Part shown: positions 1-9,588 of the stretch, in pieces
Layout: each line of letters starts with the position of its first letter
Numbering within the stretch: the first letter of the stretch is position 1
NCBI RefSeq assembly: GCF_001428065.1
Contig: NZ_LMSE01000007.1
Coordinates: 15,037 to 79,036, forward strand
Direction: 5' to 3'
DNA: 64,000 nucleotides
DNA from: Nostocoides sp. Soil756
GTDB lineage: Bacteria > Actinomycetota > Actinomycetes > Actinomycetales > Dermatophilaceae
Made by a program: the position numbers and the translations under genes
The notes under the pieces: model-generated
Database searches by the model: none
What the model was told of the DNA's origin: nothing
What the model saw: only the letters and a program-made list of their open reading frames with translations

Positions 1-3000
1 CTCGACTCCCCTTTCCGCCGCCTTGGCGCCTCGGAAGATGCGCCCCAGCGGCAGGCTGGTGGCGAGGTTGATCGCGCCTTCACCGGCATCGCCTCTCCTG
101 ATGGAGTTGATCCCGTCGATTGCACTGAGAATCCCAGCTTCCGGGGACATGTAGACCGCGAACATAATGGTCTTGGACACCCAGGTTTCCGGGGGTTCAA
201 CATAGGGCTGTTCGGTCCAATGGGATCCGGCGCCAGTGTATTTGGTTCCGCTGTAGTACTTCCCGAATACACTTGCGTAACCCTGTCCATTACTAGTGTC
301 GTAACTAACGTTGTGGGTCCAAGCATCCACCTTGACATTCTCATTACCAAAAGTCCACTCTGACTTCCCGGACTTTGTGTAGCTCTTCTTACAGTTGATG
401 CATCCTTCATCCACTGTCCCCAACGGCCGAAGTCCGGAGGGGTCACTCATCGAGACTGGATTATTCGTGCCGTACGAGTAAGCGTTCGGTGTCTGAGTGC
501 TCTCTTGGACGTTGAGGGGGTCGGGGCTGAGGAAGCGTCCGAGGGTGGTGTCGTAGTAGCGGGCGCCGAGGTGGGTCAGGCCGGTGCTGGGGTCGGTGGT
601 CTTGCCGAGCCAGCCCTTGTCGGTGGCGAGGGTGGCGGTGCCGGTGCGGGGGGCGCCGTAGGGGTCGTAGTAGGCGCGGTCGACGGTGCTGGTGCCGTTG
701 GTGACTTGGAGGTCGGCGCTGTTCTGGCGGTCGTTGGCTTGCCAGGTGAGCTTGGTGGGGGTGCGGATGGCGACGACGTCGGCGCCGGCGCTGTAGTAGC
801 GGCGGGCCGTGGTCTCGGCGCCGTTCTTGAGGTCGACCTCCTGTCCTGCGGCGTAGGCGGTGGCGGTGCCGTCGGGGGTGACCCGGGCCAGGCGGGTGCC
901 GTCACCGGTGTGGACGAAGGTGGTGGTGGCGGACGCGGTGGTCGCGCTCTTGAGGTTGCCCGGGAGGTCCCAGGCGAGGGTGGTGGGGCTCCCGGTGGCG
1001 GGGGTGCGGGTGGTTTGGCGGCCTTGGGCGTCGTAGGCGTAGCTGGTGGTCCCGGCGGTGGTGACGGCGTGCGGGTGGTTGGGGTCGCCGTAGCCGTAGG
1101 TGGTGGTGGTGGGGCCGCGGCGGACGCTGGTGGTGTTGCCGGCCTGGGTGTAGGCCCAGGAGGTGTTGTACCCGGCGGGGCCGGCGGCGGTGGTGGTGTC
1201 GGTGTCGGTGCAGCCGGTGGCGGCGGTGGTCCAGGAGTGGGTGAGCCGGTTGAGGGCGTCGTAGGTGTGGCAGGTGCGGGTCCCGGTGAGGGTGTCGACC
1301 TGCTGGGTCAGGCTGCCGGCGTCGTTCCAGGTGAGGGTGTCGTTCTGGGCGGTGGTGGAGCCGAGGGTGGTGGTGACGCCGGTGAGGCGGGCGGTGGCCG
1401 ACTCCCACGTGTAGGTGCGGGTGATCGGGGCCGGCGTTGCGGCCAGGGTGCGTGAGGTGACTTGGGAGACACCGTTGTACGTGGTGGCGCTCAGGTACGG
1501 CTGGGAGCCGGTGAAGGTGGTGAGCAGCCCGAGGTCGCTGTAGCCGGTGGTGACGGTCTCGGCGGGCAGCCCTCCGGCGGCGGGGTAGCTGACGGTGCTG
1601 GGGCGGCCGGAGGGGTCGTAGCCGATGGCGGAGGTGTAGGTCTTGGCGGCGGCGAGCCCGCCGAACCCGGCCGGGACGGTGGTGCTGGCCCCGGCGGGCT
1701 GGCCCCACGTGGTGTAGCCGGTGACGGCCGTCGTGAGGTCCCCGAGGGCGGAGTGGGTGGTGCTCGAGGCGGGGTAGCCGATGCCGAGGGTGGCGGTGTC
1801 GTAGGTGCTCTCGGTGAGGGTCTGCCAGGCGCTGGTCGGGCTGGTCCGGCCTTCGACCTTGGTGACGCGGCCGAGCTGGTCGTAGCTGGTCTGGGTGGCG
1901 GTGGTGTCGCTGCGGGTGGAGACGGTGGGCTGGCCGGCGTCGTCGTAGCTGGTGGTGCTGGTCCCGGCGTCGGGGTCGGTGCTGGTGAGGACGTGGCCCT
2001 GCAGGTCGTAGCTGCGGCTGCTCACCTTGCTGTCGGGGTCGGTGATGGTGGTGACCCGGTCGGCGGCGTCGTACCCGTACTGGGTGGTGGCGGTGGTGGC
2101 GCCGCTGCCTTCGGTGCGGGCGGTGGTGCGGCCGAGGCCGTCGGTGGTCTCGGTGACGGTCACCCCGCCGGCGGGTGGGGTGGTCGTCGCCGCGGCGTAG
2201 CCGGCGTAGCTGGTGGAGGACTTCCACAGCCGGGTGTCGCTGGCGTAGTAGCCGACGGTGCCGGGCCGGCCCATCGTGTCGTAGGCGGTCCGGGTCTCAC
2301 GGACCTGGTTCAGGTTCAGGGCGATCATGCCGTGCCCGGCCGTGCCGAGGGCAGCGACGGGAGTGGTCTGGGCCTCGACCTGCCCGGCCTCGTCGTAGCG
2401 CGTGGTGACGAGCTGGGCGACGTCCTGGCCGTTGTAGGGGGAGGTGGGGGCGACGGTCTGGGTCTGGCGGGCCCGGCCGAAGGAGTCCAGGTAGGTGAAC
2501 GACCAGTTCCACGCCCTCGCGGTGCCGGGCTGCAGGGTGGCGGTGGCGACCCGGTGCGGCTGGTCCGTGTACACGGTGTAGACGAACTTCATCGTCGGGG
2601 CGGCGTCGGTGTCCCCCGGGCGGGCCACGGTCTCCAGCCGCCCGAGCTCGTCGTAGGTGCTCGTCGTGGTCTGGGAGTTGGCGTCGGTGGTGGCCACCGG
2701 CTGCAGCCGGTACCGCTCGAAGGTGGTGCTCGTGGCGTGCTGCAGGGCGTCGGTGACGGTGACGACCTGCGGGACCGCGCTCACGGCGGGGTAGGTGGTG
2801 GAAGTGGTGTGCTGCAGCGGGTCGGTGCTCGAGGTCTGCCGGCCGTACCCGTCGAACGTCGCGGTCGAGGTCGAGCGGGTCGTCACCGTGGTGCCGGCGG
2901 TGTCGGTGTCCTTGCCGACCTCGACCTTCGTGGCGTCGCCCTTGGTCAGCGGCGCACCGGTCGTGGCGGTGGCGCCGTCGTAGTAGTAGAGGGTCGAGGA

Positions 3001-6000
3001 CAGGTACCTGCCCAGGCTGGTCGCGGTCCCGGCACGCACGTTGACCACGGCCGGGTAGGACACCTTGTTCAGGGCCTGCGCGGCGGCGTCCCCGGCGTAG
3101 GAGGTCAGGGTGCACCGGCTGGCCGCCCCGGAGGCGGTGACGCAGTCGCTGACCGGCAGCCCGAACGGGGTGTAGGCCCGGGAGGTGGAGATGCTGCGGG
3201 TGCCGGTACCGGTGCTCTGCCGTTCGACGACACCGGACTCGACCATGAGGTAGGAGTCCCGGGCCGCGTCCGGGTTCGGTCCCACCTGGATCGCCGGCCG
3301 GGCCGTGGTCCAGCCGTGCGTGGTGGCCTCCTCCTCGCTCCAGGCCCCGCCCGACCAGAGGAACTCGCGGTGCTCGCGCAGCAGGCCCTGCAGGTTCGCC
3401 GTGTCCGGTGTCGTCACGTTCTGGGAGGTGGTGACGTCGTAGGACTTGCTCGACCCGTCCGCCATCGGCTTGCCGTCCAGGCCCCGGTAGTACAGGTCCG
3501 AGCTCTTGCGGATCACCCCGCTCGAGCCGCCCCGGAACCCGGCGTCGGTCATCGACTGGGTGCTCACCATGCCGTAGCCGCGCCACTCGCTGTAGGAGAC
3601 CGTCGAGGGGTCGGCGGTCGGGTCGTCGGGCTTGGTCCACCCGCCGACCCCGTCGTAGGTGTAGGTGGTGCGCTCCTGCGGGGAGCCGGTGATCTGGCTG
3701 CTGGTCCCGGCCGGGAAGGTGTTGACCCGGGTGACCTGGGTGACGACGTACTTGTGGAACACCCCGAAGCCCGGCGCCGACCCGGTCGGGGACCACCAGC
3801 GCGGGAAGCACTCATGGTTGTTGGTGTCCCACTGCCACCCCGGCTGCGACACCAGCGCCGCCGTGCACACCCCGCCCGGGCCGTGCCCGTAGCTGACCTC
3901 GGTGCGAGCCCCGAGCTCGTCGATGATCGTGGCCGCCCGGTACTTCTTCAGCGGCGCCACCCCCGCCGAGGCGTTGTAGTCGACCCGGTTCGCCAGCAGC
4001 ACCGACCCGACGTCCAGGACCGGCATCGACACGCTCCCCCCGACCAGGCCGGTCCGCTCGATCTTCGACAGCCACAGCGACGGGGCCGTCCCGTCGGTCG
4101 GGTCCGGCAGCTGGTAGCCGAGGCTGGCCCGCTCCACGTCCAGCCACGACCCCGACCCCGAGCTCCGCTGCGCGGTGACCGAGCGCAGCAGGTAGTGCGA
4201 GAAGAAGCTCGGCGAGGTCTGCGTGCACGACGAGGTGCACAGCAGGTCCAGCGGCACGTCGGGGTAGCTGGACTCGTTGCCGGCCCCGAACGAGGCGCAC
4301 GTCCCGGACGGGGTCGGGTCGCCGTACATCCGCTGGGTGCAACGCGGCTCGTTGACCAGGTCGATCCGCGCCCGCGGCGCCTCCCCCGGATACTCGAACC
4401 GGCCGTCGTACTCGATCGCGGAGAGGAACCCGCCCCGGTCGTAGCTGGTGTCCGTGGTGTTGTTGCGGTGGTACTTGTTCGTCTCCTCCTGGTAGAAGTA
4501 CGCCACCTGGTTGCTGTGGGTGTCCAGCTGCAGCTCCAGGTTCCACCGCCACGCCTGGTGGCACCACGACGCCGCCAACGTCGACTGGTGGCACGGCTCG
4601 CCCGCGTCGTCACCGAAGACCGGGACCGTCCACGTCGCGTTGGTCTCCCGCGGCGTCGAGTAGCCCGCGGTCTGCACGTAACCCCGGCCGAAGACGTACT
4701 TCGTCCCGTCCGGGGTGTACACGTTCCAGTACTCGCCGTCGTTGTCCGGGTTGTGCGCGTTGCCCGGGTTCGGGTACAGCTCCACCCGCCACCCCGGGTC
4801 GCTGCGCAGCCGGAACACCTTCCCCCCCGACACCGACGTCGTCGTGTCGCGGACCAGCCGCTCCGAGTGCCCGTTCATCACGATCCGGTACTTGTCCCCG
4901 GTCCAGCACAGGTCGCCCATCCCCGCATGCCCGTCGGTCGAGCACGGCCGGAACTGCCGCTCGATGTAGGGCACCCCCAGGTCCCAGCCCGACCCGACCT
5001 GGGAGGCCTGGGAGTTGTCGCCCGAGGTCATCCCGTCCACCGAAGCCGACGAGTAGCCCACCCCCAGCTGGGGCACCGGGCCCGTCACCGCCGCCACCGT
5101 CGGGAACGGGTAGGAGTACTGGAACGACCCCGACGCCGCATCCACCGACCACGACCCCGCCGCCGTCAGCGGCGTCGCCGCGTAGTCCCCCTCCTGCCCC
5201 GAGGTGCCCGAGGACACCACGTACGCCGACGTCATCGGCGCCGGCTGCGCCCCCGACCCGGTGTCGGTGACCCCGCCCGCGCTCGGGCCCACCGGCTTGA
5301 ACGGCGCCCCGCCCGACAGCGACCCGCTCACCCCCGCCGGCGCGGCCCCACCCACCGGCCCCGGCAACGGCGCCACCACCTCCGCCGCGGCCGCGGCCGC
5401 CGCACCCGCCGGCAGCACCGCCAAATCCGCGGTCAGCACCCGGGTCACCGGGTCCACCACCGTCGGCAGCACCCGCGGCGCCCGCGTGCACCCCGACCCC
5501 GGGTCCGCCCCCACCCGGGCCGCCGCCCACGCACACAACGGCACCTCCACCAGCCGCAGCCTCGAGGCGTACCCGCCCCCGAACGCGTCCGAGAAGCCCG
5601 ACACGTCCACCGACACCTGCGGCTCGTCCGCCCCCACCAACGGATCCAGACCCGCCTGCGACACCGTGAAGGCCAGCCCATCCCCACCCAGCCGCTGCGC
5701 CACGTCCCGGCCCGCCGCGTCGACCCGCCACACCTGCCCCACCCGCGGAGCCGACCGAGCCGCCAACGACACCACCGTGCCCGGTGCCTTCACCAGTCGG
5801 CCCACCAGCCCCGGCACCACCGACCCCGCACCCGCCTCCGGCCACACCACCGGCCGCGGCACATACGCCGGCATCGACCCCACCCCCGGCACCGCCACCG
5901 GCCCCACCACCGTCCCGTGGACCGGCGGATCCGACACCGGGCCGGCCCCAGCCGCCAGCCCCGACATCCCCGCGGACGGCGACGCCGCCACCGCCGGTGA

Positions 6001-6096
6001 CCCCTGACCCGCAGCCACCACCGCCACGGCGACCACCCCGGCCACCACAGCCCCGAGCCGAACCCCACCCACCCCGACAAACCCGCGCCTGGTCAC
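1..6096 (-). CDS. Secreted RHS/YD-repeat polymorphic toxin-like protein, C-terminus beyond left edge
   Basis: One open frame of at least 2,032 codons reads leftward off the window edge with no stop. The chosen GTG start (6096) has a GGCAGG site about 9 nt upstream; another in-frame GTG lies at 6105. The N-terminus (MTRRGFVGV...) has a basic head, a hydrophobic valine/alanine core and an AVAA-type signal cleavage region, so export is expected. A long middle part carries many YD repeats (for example SYDQLGR, TYDELGR, AYDTMGR, AYDAQGR). The RHS core motif LGARYYDTTLGRFLSPDPL lies near residue 1,845, and the core ends with a DPSGL motif near residue 1,882. About 150 residues then follow in distinctly AT-richer DNA, including a segment (SAIDGINSIRRGDAGEGAIN) like the linkers that precede toxin domains. 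In this family the repeats form a shell around a C-terminal toxin. The toxin and any immunity gene lie outside the window. Confidence 0.9.
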   Translation of the reverse strand, partial: MTRRGFVGVGGVRLGAVVAGVVAVAVVAAGQGSPAVAASPSAGMSGLAAGAGPVSDPPVHGTVVGPVAVPGVGSMPAYVPRPVVWPEAGAGSVVPGLVGRLVKAPGTVVSLAARSAPRVGQVWRVDAAGRDVAQRLGGDGLAFTVSQAGLDPLVGADEPQVSVDVSGFSDAFGGGYASRLRLVEVPLCAWAAARVGADPGSGCTRAPRVLPTVVDPVTRVLTADLAVLPAGAAAAAAAEVVAPLPGPVGGAAPAGVSGSLSGGAPFKPVGPSAGGVTDTGSGAQPAPMTSAYVVSSGTSGQEGDYAATPLTAAGSWSVDAASGSFQYSYPFPTVAAVTGPVPQLGVGYSSASVDGMTSGDNSQASQVGSGWDLGVPYIERQFRPCSTDGHAGMGDLCWTGDKYRIVMNGHSERLVRDTTTSVSGGKVFRLRSDPGWRVELYPNPGNAHNPDNDGEYWNVYTPDGTKYVFGRGYVQTAGYSTPRETNATWTVPVFGDDAGEPCHQSTLAASWCHQAWRWNLELQLDTHSNQVAYFYQEETNKYHRNNTTDTSYDRGGFLSAIEYDGRFEYPGEAPRARIDLVNEPRCTQRMYGDPTPSGTCASFGAGNESSYPDVPLDLLCTSSCTQTSPSFFSHYLLRSVTAQRSSGSGSWLDVERASLGYQLPDPTDGTAPSLWLSKIERTGLVGGSVSMPVLDVGSVLLANRVDYNASAGVAPLKKYRAATIIDELGARTEVSYGHGPGGVCTAALVSQPGWQWDTNNHECFPRWWSPTGSAPGFGVFHKYVVTQVTRVNTFPAGTSSQITGSPQERTTYTYDGVGGWTKPDDPTADPSTVSYSEWRGYGMVSTQSMTDAGFRGGSSGVIRKSSDLYYRGLDGKPMADGSSKSYDVTTSQNVTTPDTANLQGLLREHREFLWSGGAWSEEEATTHGWTTARPAIQVGPNPDAARDSYLMVESGVVERQSTGTGTRSISTSRAYTPFGLPVSDCVTASGAASRCTLTSYAGDAAAQALNKVSYPAVVNVRAGTATSLGRYLSSTLYYYDGATATTGAPLTKGDATKVEVGKDTDTAGTTVTTRSTSTATFDGYGRQTSSTDPLQHTTSTTYPAVSAVPQVVTVTDALQHATSTTFERYRLQPVATTDANSQTTTSTYDELGRLETVARPGDTDAAPTMKFVYTVYTDQPHRVATATLQPGTARAWNWSFTYLDSFGRARQTQTVAPTSPYNGQDVAQLVTTRYDEAGQVEAQTTPVAALGTAGHGMIALNLNQVRETRTAYDTMGRPGTVGYYASDTRLWKSSTSYAGYAAATTTPPAGGVTVTETTDGLGRTTARTEGSGATTATTQYGYDAADRVTTITDPDSKVSSRSYDLQGHVLTSTDPDAGTSTTSYDDAGQPTVSTRSDTTATQTSYDQLGRVTKVEGRTSPTSAWQTLTESTYDTATLGIGYPASSTTHSALGDLTTAVTGYTTWGQPAGASTTVPAGFGGLAAAKTYTSAIGYDPSGRPSTVSYPAAGGLPAETVTTGYSDLGLLTTFTGSQPYLSATTYNGVSQVTSRTLAATPAPITRTYTWESATARLTGVTTTLGSTTAQNDTLTWNDAGSLTQQVDTLTGTRTCHTYDALNRLTHSWTTAATGCTDTDTTTAAGPAGYNTSWAYTQAGNTTSVRRGPTTTTYGYGDPNHPHAVTTAGTTSYAYDAQGRQTTRTPATGSPTTLAWDLPGNLKSATTASATTTFVHTGDGTRLARVTPDGTATAYAAGQEVDLKNGAETTARRYYSAGADVVAIRTPTKLTWQANDRQNSADLQVTNGTSTVDRAYYDPYGAPRTGTATLATDKGWLGKTTDPSTGLTHLGARYYDTTLGRFLSPDPLNVQESTQTPNAYSYGTNNPVSMSDPSGLRPLGTVDEGCINCKKSYTKSGKSEWTFGNENVKVDAWTHNVSYDTSNGQGYASVFGKYYSGTKYTGAGSHWTEQPYVEPPETWVSKTIMFAVYMSPEAGILSAIDGINSIRRGDAGEGAINLATSLPLGRIFRGAKAAERGVE

Positions 6097-6391
6097 GACG
6101 CGCACCCTGCCAGAGAAGCCCCCAGAAGTCAGCCCTGTCTACGAGGAGCGCCAGACTGCGAGATCGTTCGACACGACCTCGACAGGCCCCGCCGTGACGC
6201 GGGTGCAGGCCCCGCGCGCTTGGGCTCCCCCTACCCGTCGCAGTCCGTCGCGGCACTCACCACGCTCGGCCCTCCTCATTGCCGCAGTCCATTCAGGGCC
6301 CCCGGGAGGTGGTGTCCCGGGGGACCTGCCACGCGGACGGTTCAGCAGACTCCCAAGCCGCGTGACGCGGCGAGGTAGACGACGTCCAGGC

Positions 6392-6466
6392 GGGCAGTCT
6401 CATGACCCTGAGGGGGCAGTTCCCATGCCCGCCAGCGGGCAACTTCGTGGCCGTCCCGGGACAGTT
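6392..6466 (+). repeat. Four GGGCAGT-like repeats at about 22-nt spacing (IS21-end-like)
   Basis: GGGCAGTC at 6392, GGGCAGTT at 6414, GGGCAACT at 6437 and GGGACAGTT at 6458 are spaced 21 to 23 nt apart, with related text between them (CATGCCCGCCAGC, CGTGGCCGTCCC). Actinobacterial IS21-family elements carry multiple terminal repeats of this style, so this may be an IS end left after loss of the transposase genes. Replication-type iterons are the main alternative. No istA or istB gene is present. Confidence 0.45.
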
Positions 6467-6750
6467 TGCCGTGGGCGTCGACCCACGCCGAAAGGGACGC
6501 GGGCCGTGCCGACCTGCTGGGCTGAGCTCAAGGTGCGACGCCGTCCCCGGCTCATCGGCTGTCCGTGCCCGATCCACCGACACGAAGGTTGCCACCCCGA
6601 TCCTGGGACACACCATCTGCAAAAGCTGACTCCTTACAGAGCGTCCATTCAGCGTCCGTGACGACCTGTGACGAGTCCCGAGTCGCAACCGCGGACCTGC
6701 CGCGCGAAGGGTCTACATCGAGCGGCACGCATGCTACGAAGTTCCGTAGA

Positions 6751-6776
6751 TCGGTCCGCCCGCGAGGGCGGACCGA
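6751..6776 (+). promoter_or_regulatory. Perfect 11-bp hairpin with GCGA tetraloop upstream of relaxase
   Basis: TCGGTCCGCCC (6751-6761) pairs perfectly with GGGCGGACCGA (6766-6776) around a GCGA loop, a GNRA tetraloop on the plus strand. It lies 35 nt before the first relaxase start. A second short inverted repeat, CTACG and CGTAG, lies just upstream at 6734-6749. Inverted repeats beside a relaxase gene are typical of transfer origins, but a folded mRNA leader or a protein-binding site is equally possible from sequence alone. Confidence 0.5.
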
Positions 6777-6811
6777 ACGTCGTTTCCAGGCTAGTTGACG
6801 GGCAGTGACGG

Positions 6812-9493
6812 GTGGTGGGGCGAGTGCATGGCGGGGTGAAGTTCTACCGCGGCTCGGCTGCCGCGGCGCGCTGCTATGTCGAGGCCGACCGGTCAGGCGC
6901 GGATGACTACTACCTGGCCGAGGGCACCGGCCTCGCCAGCCGGTACATCGCCACGGCCGTTGGGGACGGCCCGCCGACAGTCACCGAAGGGGGGACGTTG
7001 GACGGCCCGAGCTACGAGCGGTGGGTCGCCGGATACGACGTCGGGACCGGGGCCGCAAAGGGGCACCTGCGCACCGACGATCGGGGGCTGCGGTTCGTCG
7101 AGGTCGTCGTCAACGGACCCAAGACGTGGTCCCTGGTCGCGTCCCTGCACCCCGACGTCGCCGACGCCTACGATGCGGCGCAGGAGAAGGCGGCGAGGGA
7201 GATCATCGGGTGGCTCGCCGCGCACGCCACCACGAGGGTCGGGTCGCGGGGCCGGCAGGTCCAGGTCCCCGTTGACCGGCTCGAGGCGGTCGTGGTGCGG
7301 CACTACACCTCGCGGGCGGGAGACCCGCACCGCCACCTACACCTCCAGGTCAACGCCCGCGTCCTCGCCGGCGGGGCATGGCGAGGGCTGCACTCGGTGG
7401 GGGTTGTGGACTCCATCCACGCGGTCAACGGGATCGGGCACGCCGCCGTCGCCTGCGATCCCGGCTTCCGCCGGGCGCTGGCAGCCCGCGGCTACCACCT
7501 CGACCCGGCCACGGGGGAGGTGGCTGAGCTGGCCCGGTACGCGGGGCGGTTCAGTGGCCGCGCTTCCCAGATCGCGCGGAACGTCGACCGGTACGAGGCC
7601 GCGTGGCGGGCCGAGCATCCCGGCGCCGAGCCCGGGCCGAGGCTCCGCCGGGCGTGGGACCGGCGGGCGTGGGCGCAGGCCCGCCCCGACAAGGTCACCC
7701 CCACCAGCGGCGCGGACCTGGCCGCGCGGTGGCGCGAGGAACTGCACGACCTCGGCTTCACCCCACCCCCGCCTGGCCCGGACCTGGGCGCCGGGCTCGA
7801 GTGGACGGCGGTGGGGCGGGTCGACCGGAACGCCGTCGCCGACCTGGTCCTGACCCGGCTCGGCGCGCACCGGTCGGCCTGGAACGCCGCCGACATCCGT
7901 GGCGAAACCGAGCAGATCGTCGCCGGTCTCGATGTCATCACCGAGGCCGCGGTCCGCAGAGAACTGGTCGAGGACCTGACCGCACGTGCTGTTGATCGTT
8001 GCGTGCCGCTGGTGGAGCGCCCCGATGTCCCCGAGCACGTGCGGTCGCTGACCTCCCGGCGGGTGCTCGACGTCGAAGCCGACATCACGAGGCGCCTCGC
8101 CGCCCGCGCCGAACACCCCGGCACGCCGGAACTGGTGGGTGAGCGGGTCAGCGAGCGGCTCCTGGACCCTGCCCAACAAGGCGCGGTGGCCGCGCTGGCC
8201 GGCACCGCGCGGCTGGTCGTCGTCGAGGGTGCCGCCGGGGCGGGGAAGACCACCACCCTCGCCGCCACCCGCGACCTCCTGGACTGGCATGGGCAACGAC
8301 TGGTCGTGGTGACGCCGACGTTGAAAGCGGCCCAGGTCGTGCAGGCCGAGACCGGCGCGGACGCGTTCTCCGCCGCGTGGCTGGCCCACCGCCACGGTCA
8401 CCGCTGGGACACCGACGGCCACCGCTGGCACCAAGACGTACCTGCGGACCCGCTGGCGCGGCTGCTGCCCGGTGACCTGCTCGTCGTCGACGAGGCGGGC
8501 ATGCTCGACCAGGACACCGCACAGGCACTGCTGCACGTCGCCGATGCCGCCGGCGCACGACTCGCCCTGGTCGGCGACCCCCACCAGCTGCCCGCGGTCG
8601 GCCGCGGCGGCGTCCTGGACCACGCCACCCGCTGGGCGGCGCCCGGCGCGCACGTGCTCCTCGACGGAATTCACCGGTTCACCGACCCTGACTACGCCGC
8701 CCTCACCCTCCTCATGCGCACCGGGACCCGCTCCGCCGAGGTGTTCGACGCTCTCTACGAGCGCGGGCAGGTCGTCATCCACCCGAGCCATGTGCAGCGC
8801 ACCGCCGCCCTCGGTCACGCCGACGGGCTCGTCATCGCCGACACCCGCGAGCAGGTCGCCGCCCTCAACGCCGCCATCCGCGACCACCGCCGCACCGACA
8901 CCCGCCTCCCGACCGGGCCGGCTGTCACCACCCGGGCCGGGGAGACCATGTCGGCCGGGGACCTGGTCGCCACCCGACGCAACCACCCTGACCTGGGCGT
9001 CGCCAACCGTGACCGGTGGGCCGTCACCGCCGTCGAGACAGACGGCTCGCTCACCGTCCACGGCCGGCGGGGCACCCGGCACCTGCCAGCCGACTACGTC
9101 CAGGACCATCTCGAGCTCGCCTACGCCACCACCGTGCACGGCGCCCAGGGCGACACCGTCCCCGAAGCGCACTTCCTCCTCGACGACACCACCGCCGCCG
9201 CCGCAGCCGCCTACGTCGCCATGACCCGCGGCCGGCAGACCAACACCGCCCACCTCGTCGCCGACACACTGCAGGACGCCCGCGCCCAATGGGTCGAGAC
9301 CTTCGGCCGCGACCGCGCCGACCTCGGGCCCGCCCACGCCACCCAGCAGGCCGCCGAGGACATCGACCGCTATGGCCCCCAACCCCGGCCCGGCGACCCA
9401 CACCTCACGGCCGTCCCAACTCGTCGTCCTCCCCCGGAGTACCGCCGCTGGCGGCCGACCTCGCCCGGCCGGTCCCCGGGTGTCGGACGGTAA
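6812..9493 (+). CDS. MobF-type (TrwC/TraA) conjugative relaxase-helicase
   Basis: The 893-residue protein should nick plasmid-like DNA at an origin of transfer and unwind it. Adjacent tyrosines near residues 33-34 (DDYYLAEG) are candidates for the catalytic tyrosine. The metal-binding histidine cluster HRHLH is at about 173-177. A RecD-like helicase half follows, with Walker A GAAGAGKT (about 473-480), Walker B LLVVDEAG (about 556-563), the motif GDPHQLP, and C-terminal motifs VHGAQGD and AMTRGRQ. Start choice is uncertain: in-frame GTG codons occur at 6812, 6815, 6824 and 6836, and the last gives MKFYRGSAAAAR, which looks like the usual beginning of this type. It is complete and uninterrupted but shorter than many actinobacterial TraA proteins. 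It is followed by excisionase-like genes and an integrase. No coupling protein or secretion genes are nearby, so the element probably needs a helper. Confidence 0.92.
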   Translation: MVGRVHGGVKFYRGSAAAARCYVEADRSGADDYYLAEGTGLASRYIATAVGDGPPTVTEGGTLDGPSYERWVAGYDVGTGAAKGHLRTDDRGLRFVEVVVNGPKTWSLVASLHPDVADAYDAAQEKAAREIIGWLAAHATTRVGSRGRQVQVPVDRLEAVVVRHYTSRAGDPHRHLHLQVNARVLAGGAWRGLHSVGVVDSIHAVNGIGHAAVACDPGFRRALAARGYHLDPATGEVAELARYAGRFSGRASQIARNVDRYEAAWRAEHPGAEPGPRLRRAWDRRAWAQARPDKVTPTSGADLAARWREELHDLGFTPPPPGPDLGAGLEWTAVGRVDRNAVADLVLTRLGAHRSAWNAADIRGETEQIVAGLDVITEAAVRRELVEDLTARAVDRCVPLVERPDVPEHVRSLTSRRVLDVEADITRRLAARAEHPGTPELVGERVSERLLDPAQQGAVAALAGTARLVVVEGAAGAGKTTTLAATRDLLDWHGQRLVVVTPTLKAAQVVQAETGADAFSAAWLAHRHGHRWDTDGHRWHQDVPADPLARLLPGDLLVVDEAGMLDQDTAQALLHVADAAGARLALVGDPHQLPAVGRGGVLDHATRWAAPGAHVLLDGIHRFTDPDYAALTLLMRTGTRSAEVFDALYERGQVVIHPSHVQRTAALGHADGLVIADTREQVAALNAAIRDHRRTDTRLPTGPAVTTRAGETMSAGDLVATRRNHPDLGVANRDRWAVTAVETDGSLTVHGRRGTRHLPADYVQDHLELAYATTVHGAQGDTVPEAHFLLDDTTAAAAAAYVAMTRGRQTNTAHLVADTLQDARAQWVETFGRDRADLGPAHATQQAAEDIDRYGPQPRPGDPHLTAVPTRRPPPEYRRWRPTSPGRSPGVGR

Positions 9494-9588
9494 CGATCTC
9501 GTGACAACTTCAGCGCAAATGTCCTCATGGCGGCGCTTCAAGGCCTTTGGAAGCGGAGGCACCAATCGTCGTCACTGGAGGCCAGCGT

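Larger units (their letters stand above)
6106..6811. other. 706-bp intergenic stretch between RHS gene and relaxase
   Basis: I find no convincing gene here: the open frames lack plausible protein composition and ribosome-binding sites. The stretch holds the RHS promoter region on the minus strand, a group of GGGCAGTT-like repeats (6392-6466) and a perfect GNRA-capped hairpin (6751-6776) just before the relaxase. The part from 6500 to 6740 shows nothing else I can name. Confidence 0.6.

Noticed and set aside
902-6256. Several long minus-strand open frames (for example 2297-3811 and 4610-6256) and a 1,512-codon plus-strand frame from 1462
   Set aside because: They are alternative frames of the RHS gene. 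They have biased Arg/Gly/Pro composition, whereas the RHS frame shows YD repeats, a core motif and a signal peptide.
6194-6798. Overlapping open frames in the gap before the relaxase
   Set aside because: No ribosome sites or sensible composition; one crosses the IS21-like repeats and the hairpin. Treated as non-coding.
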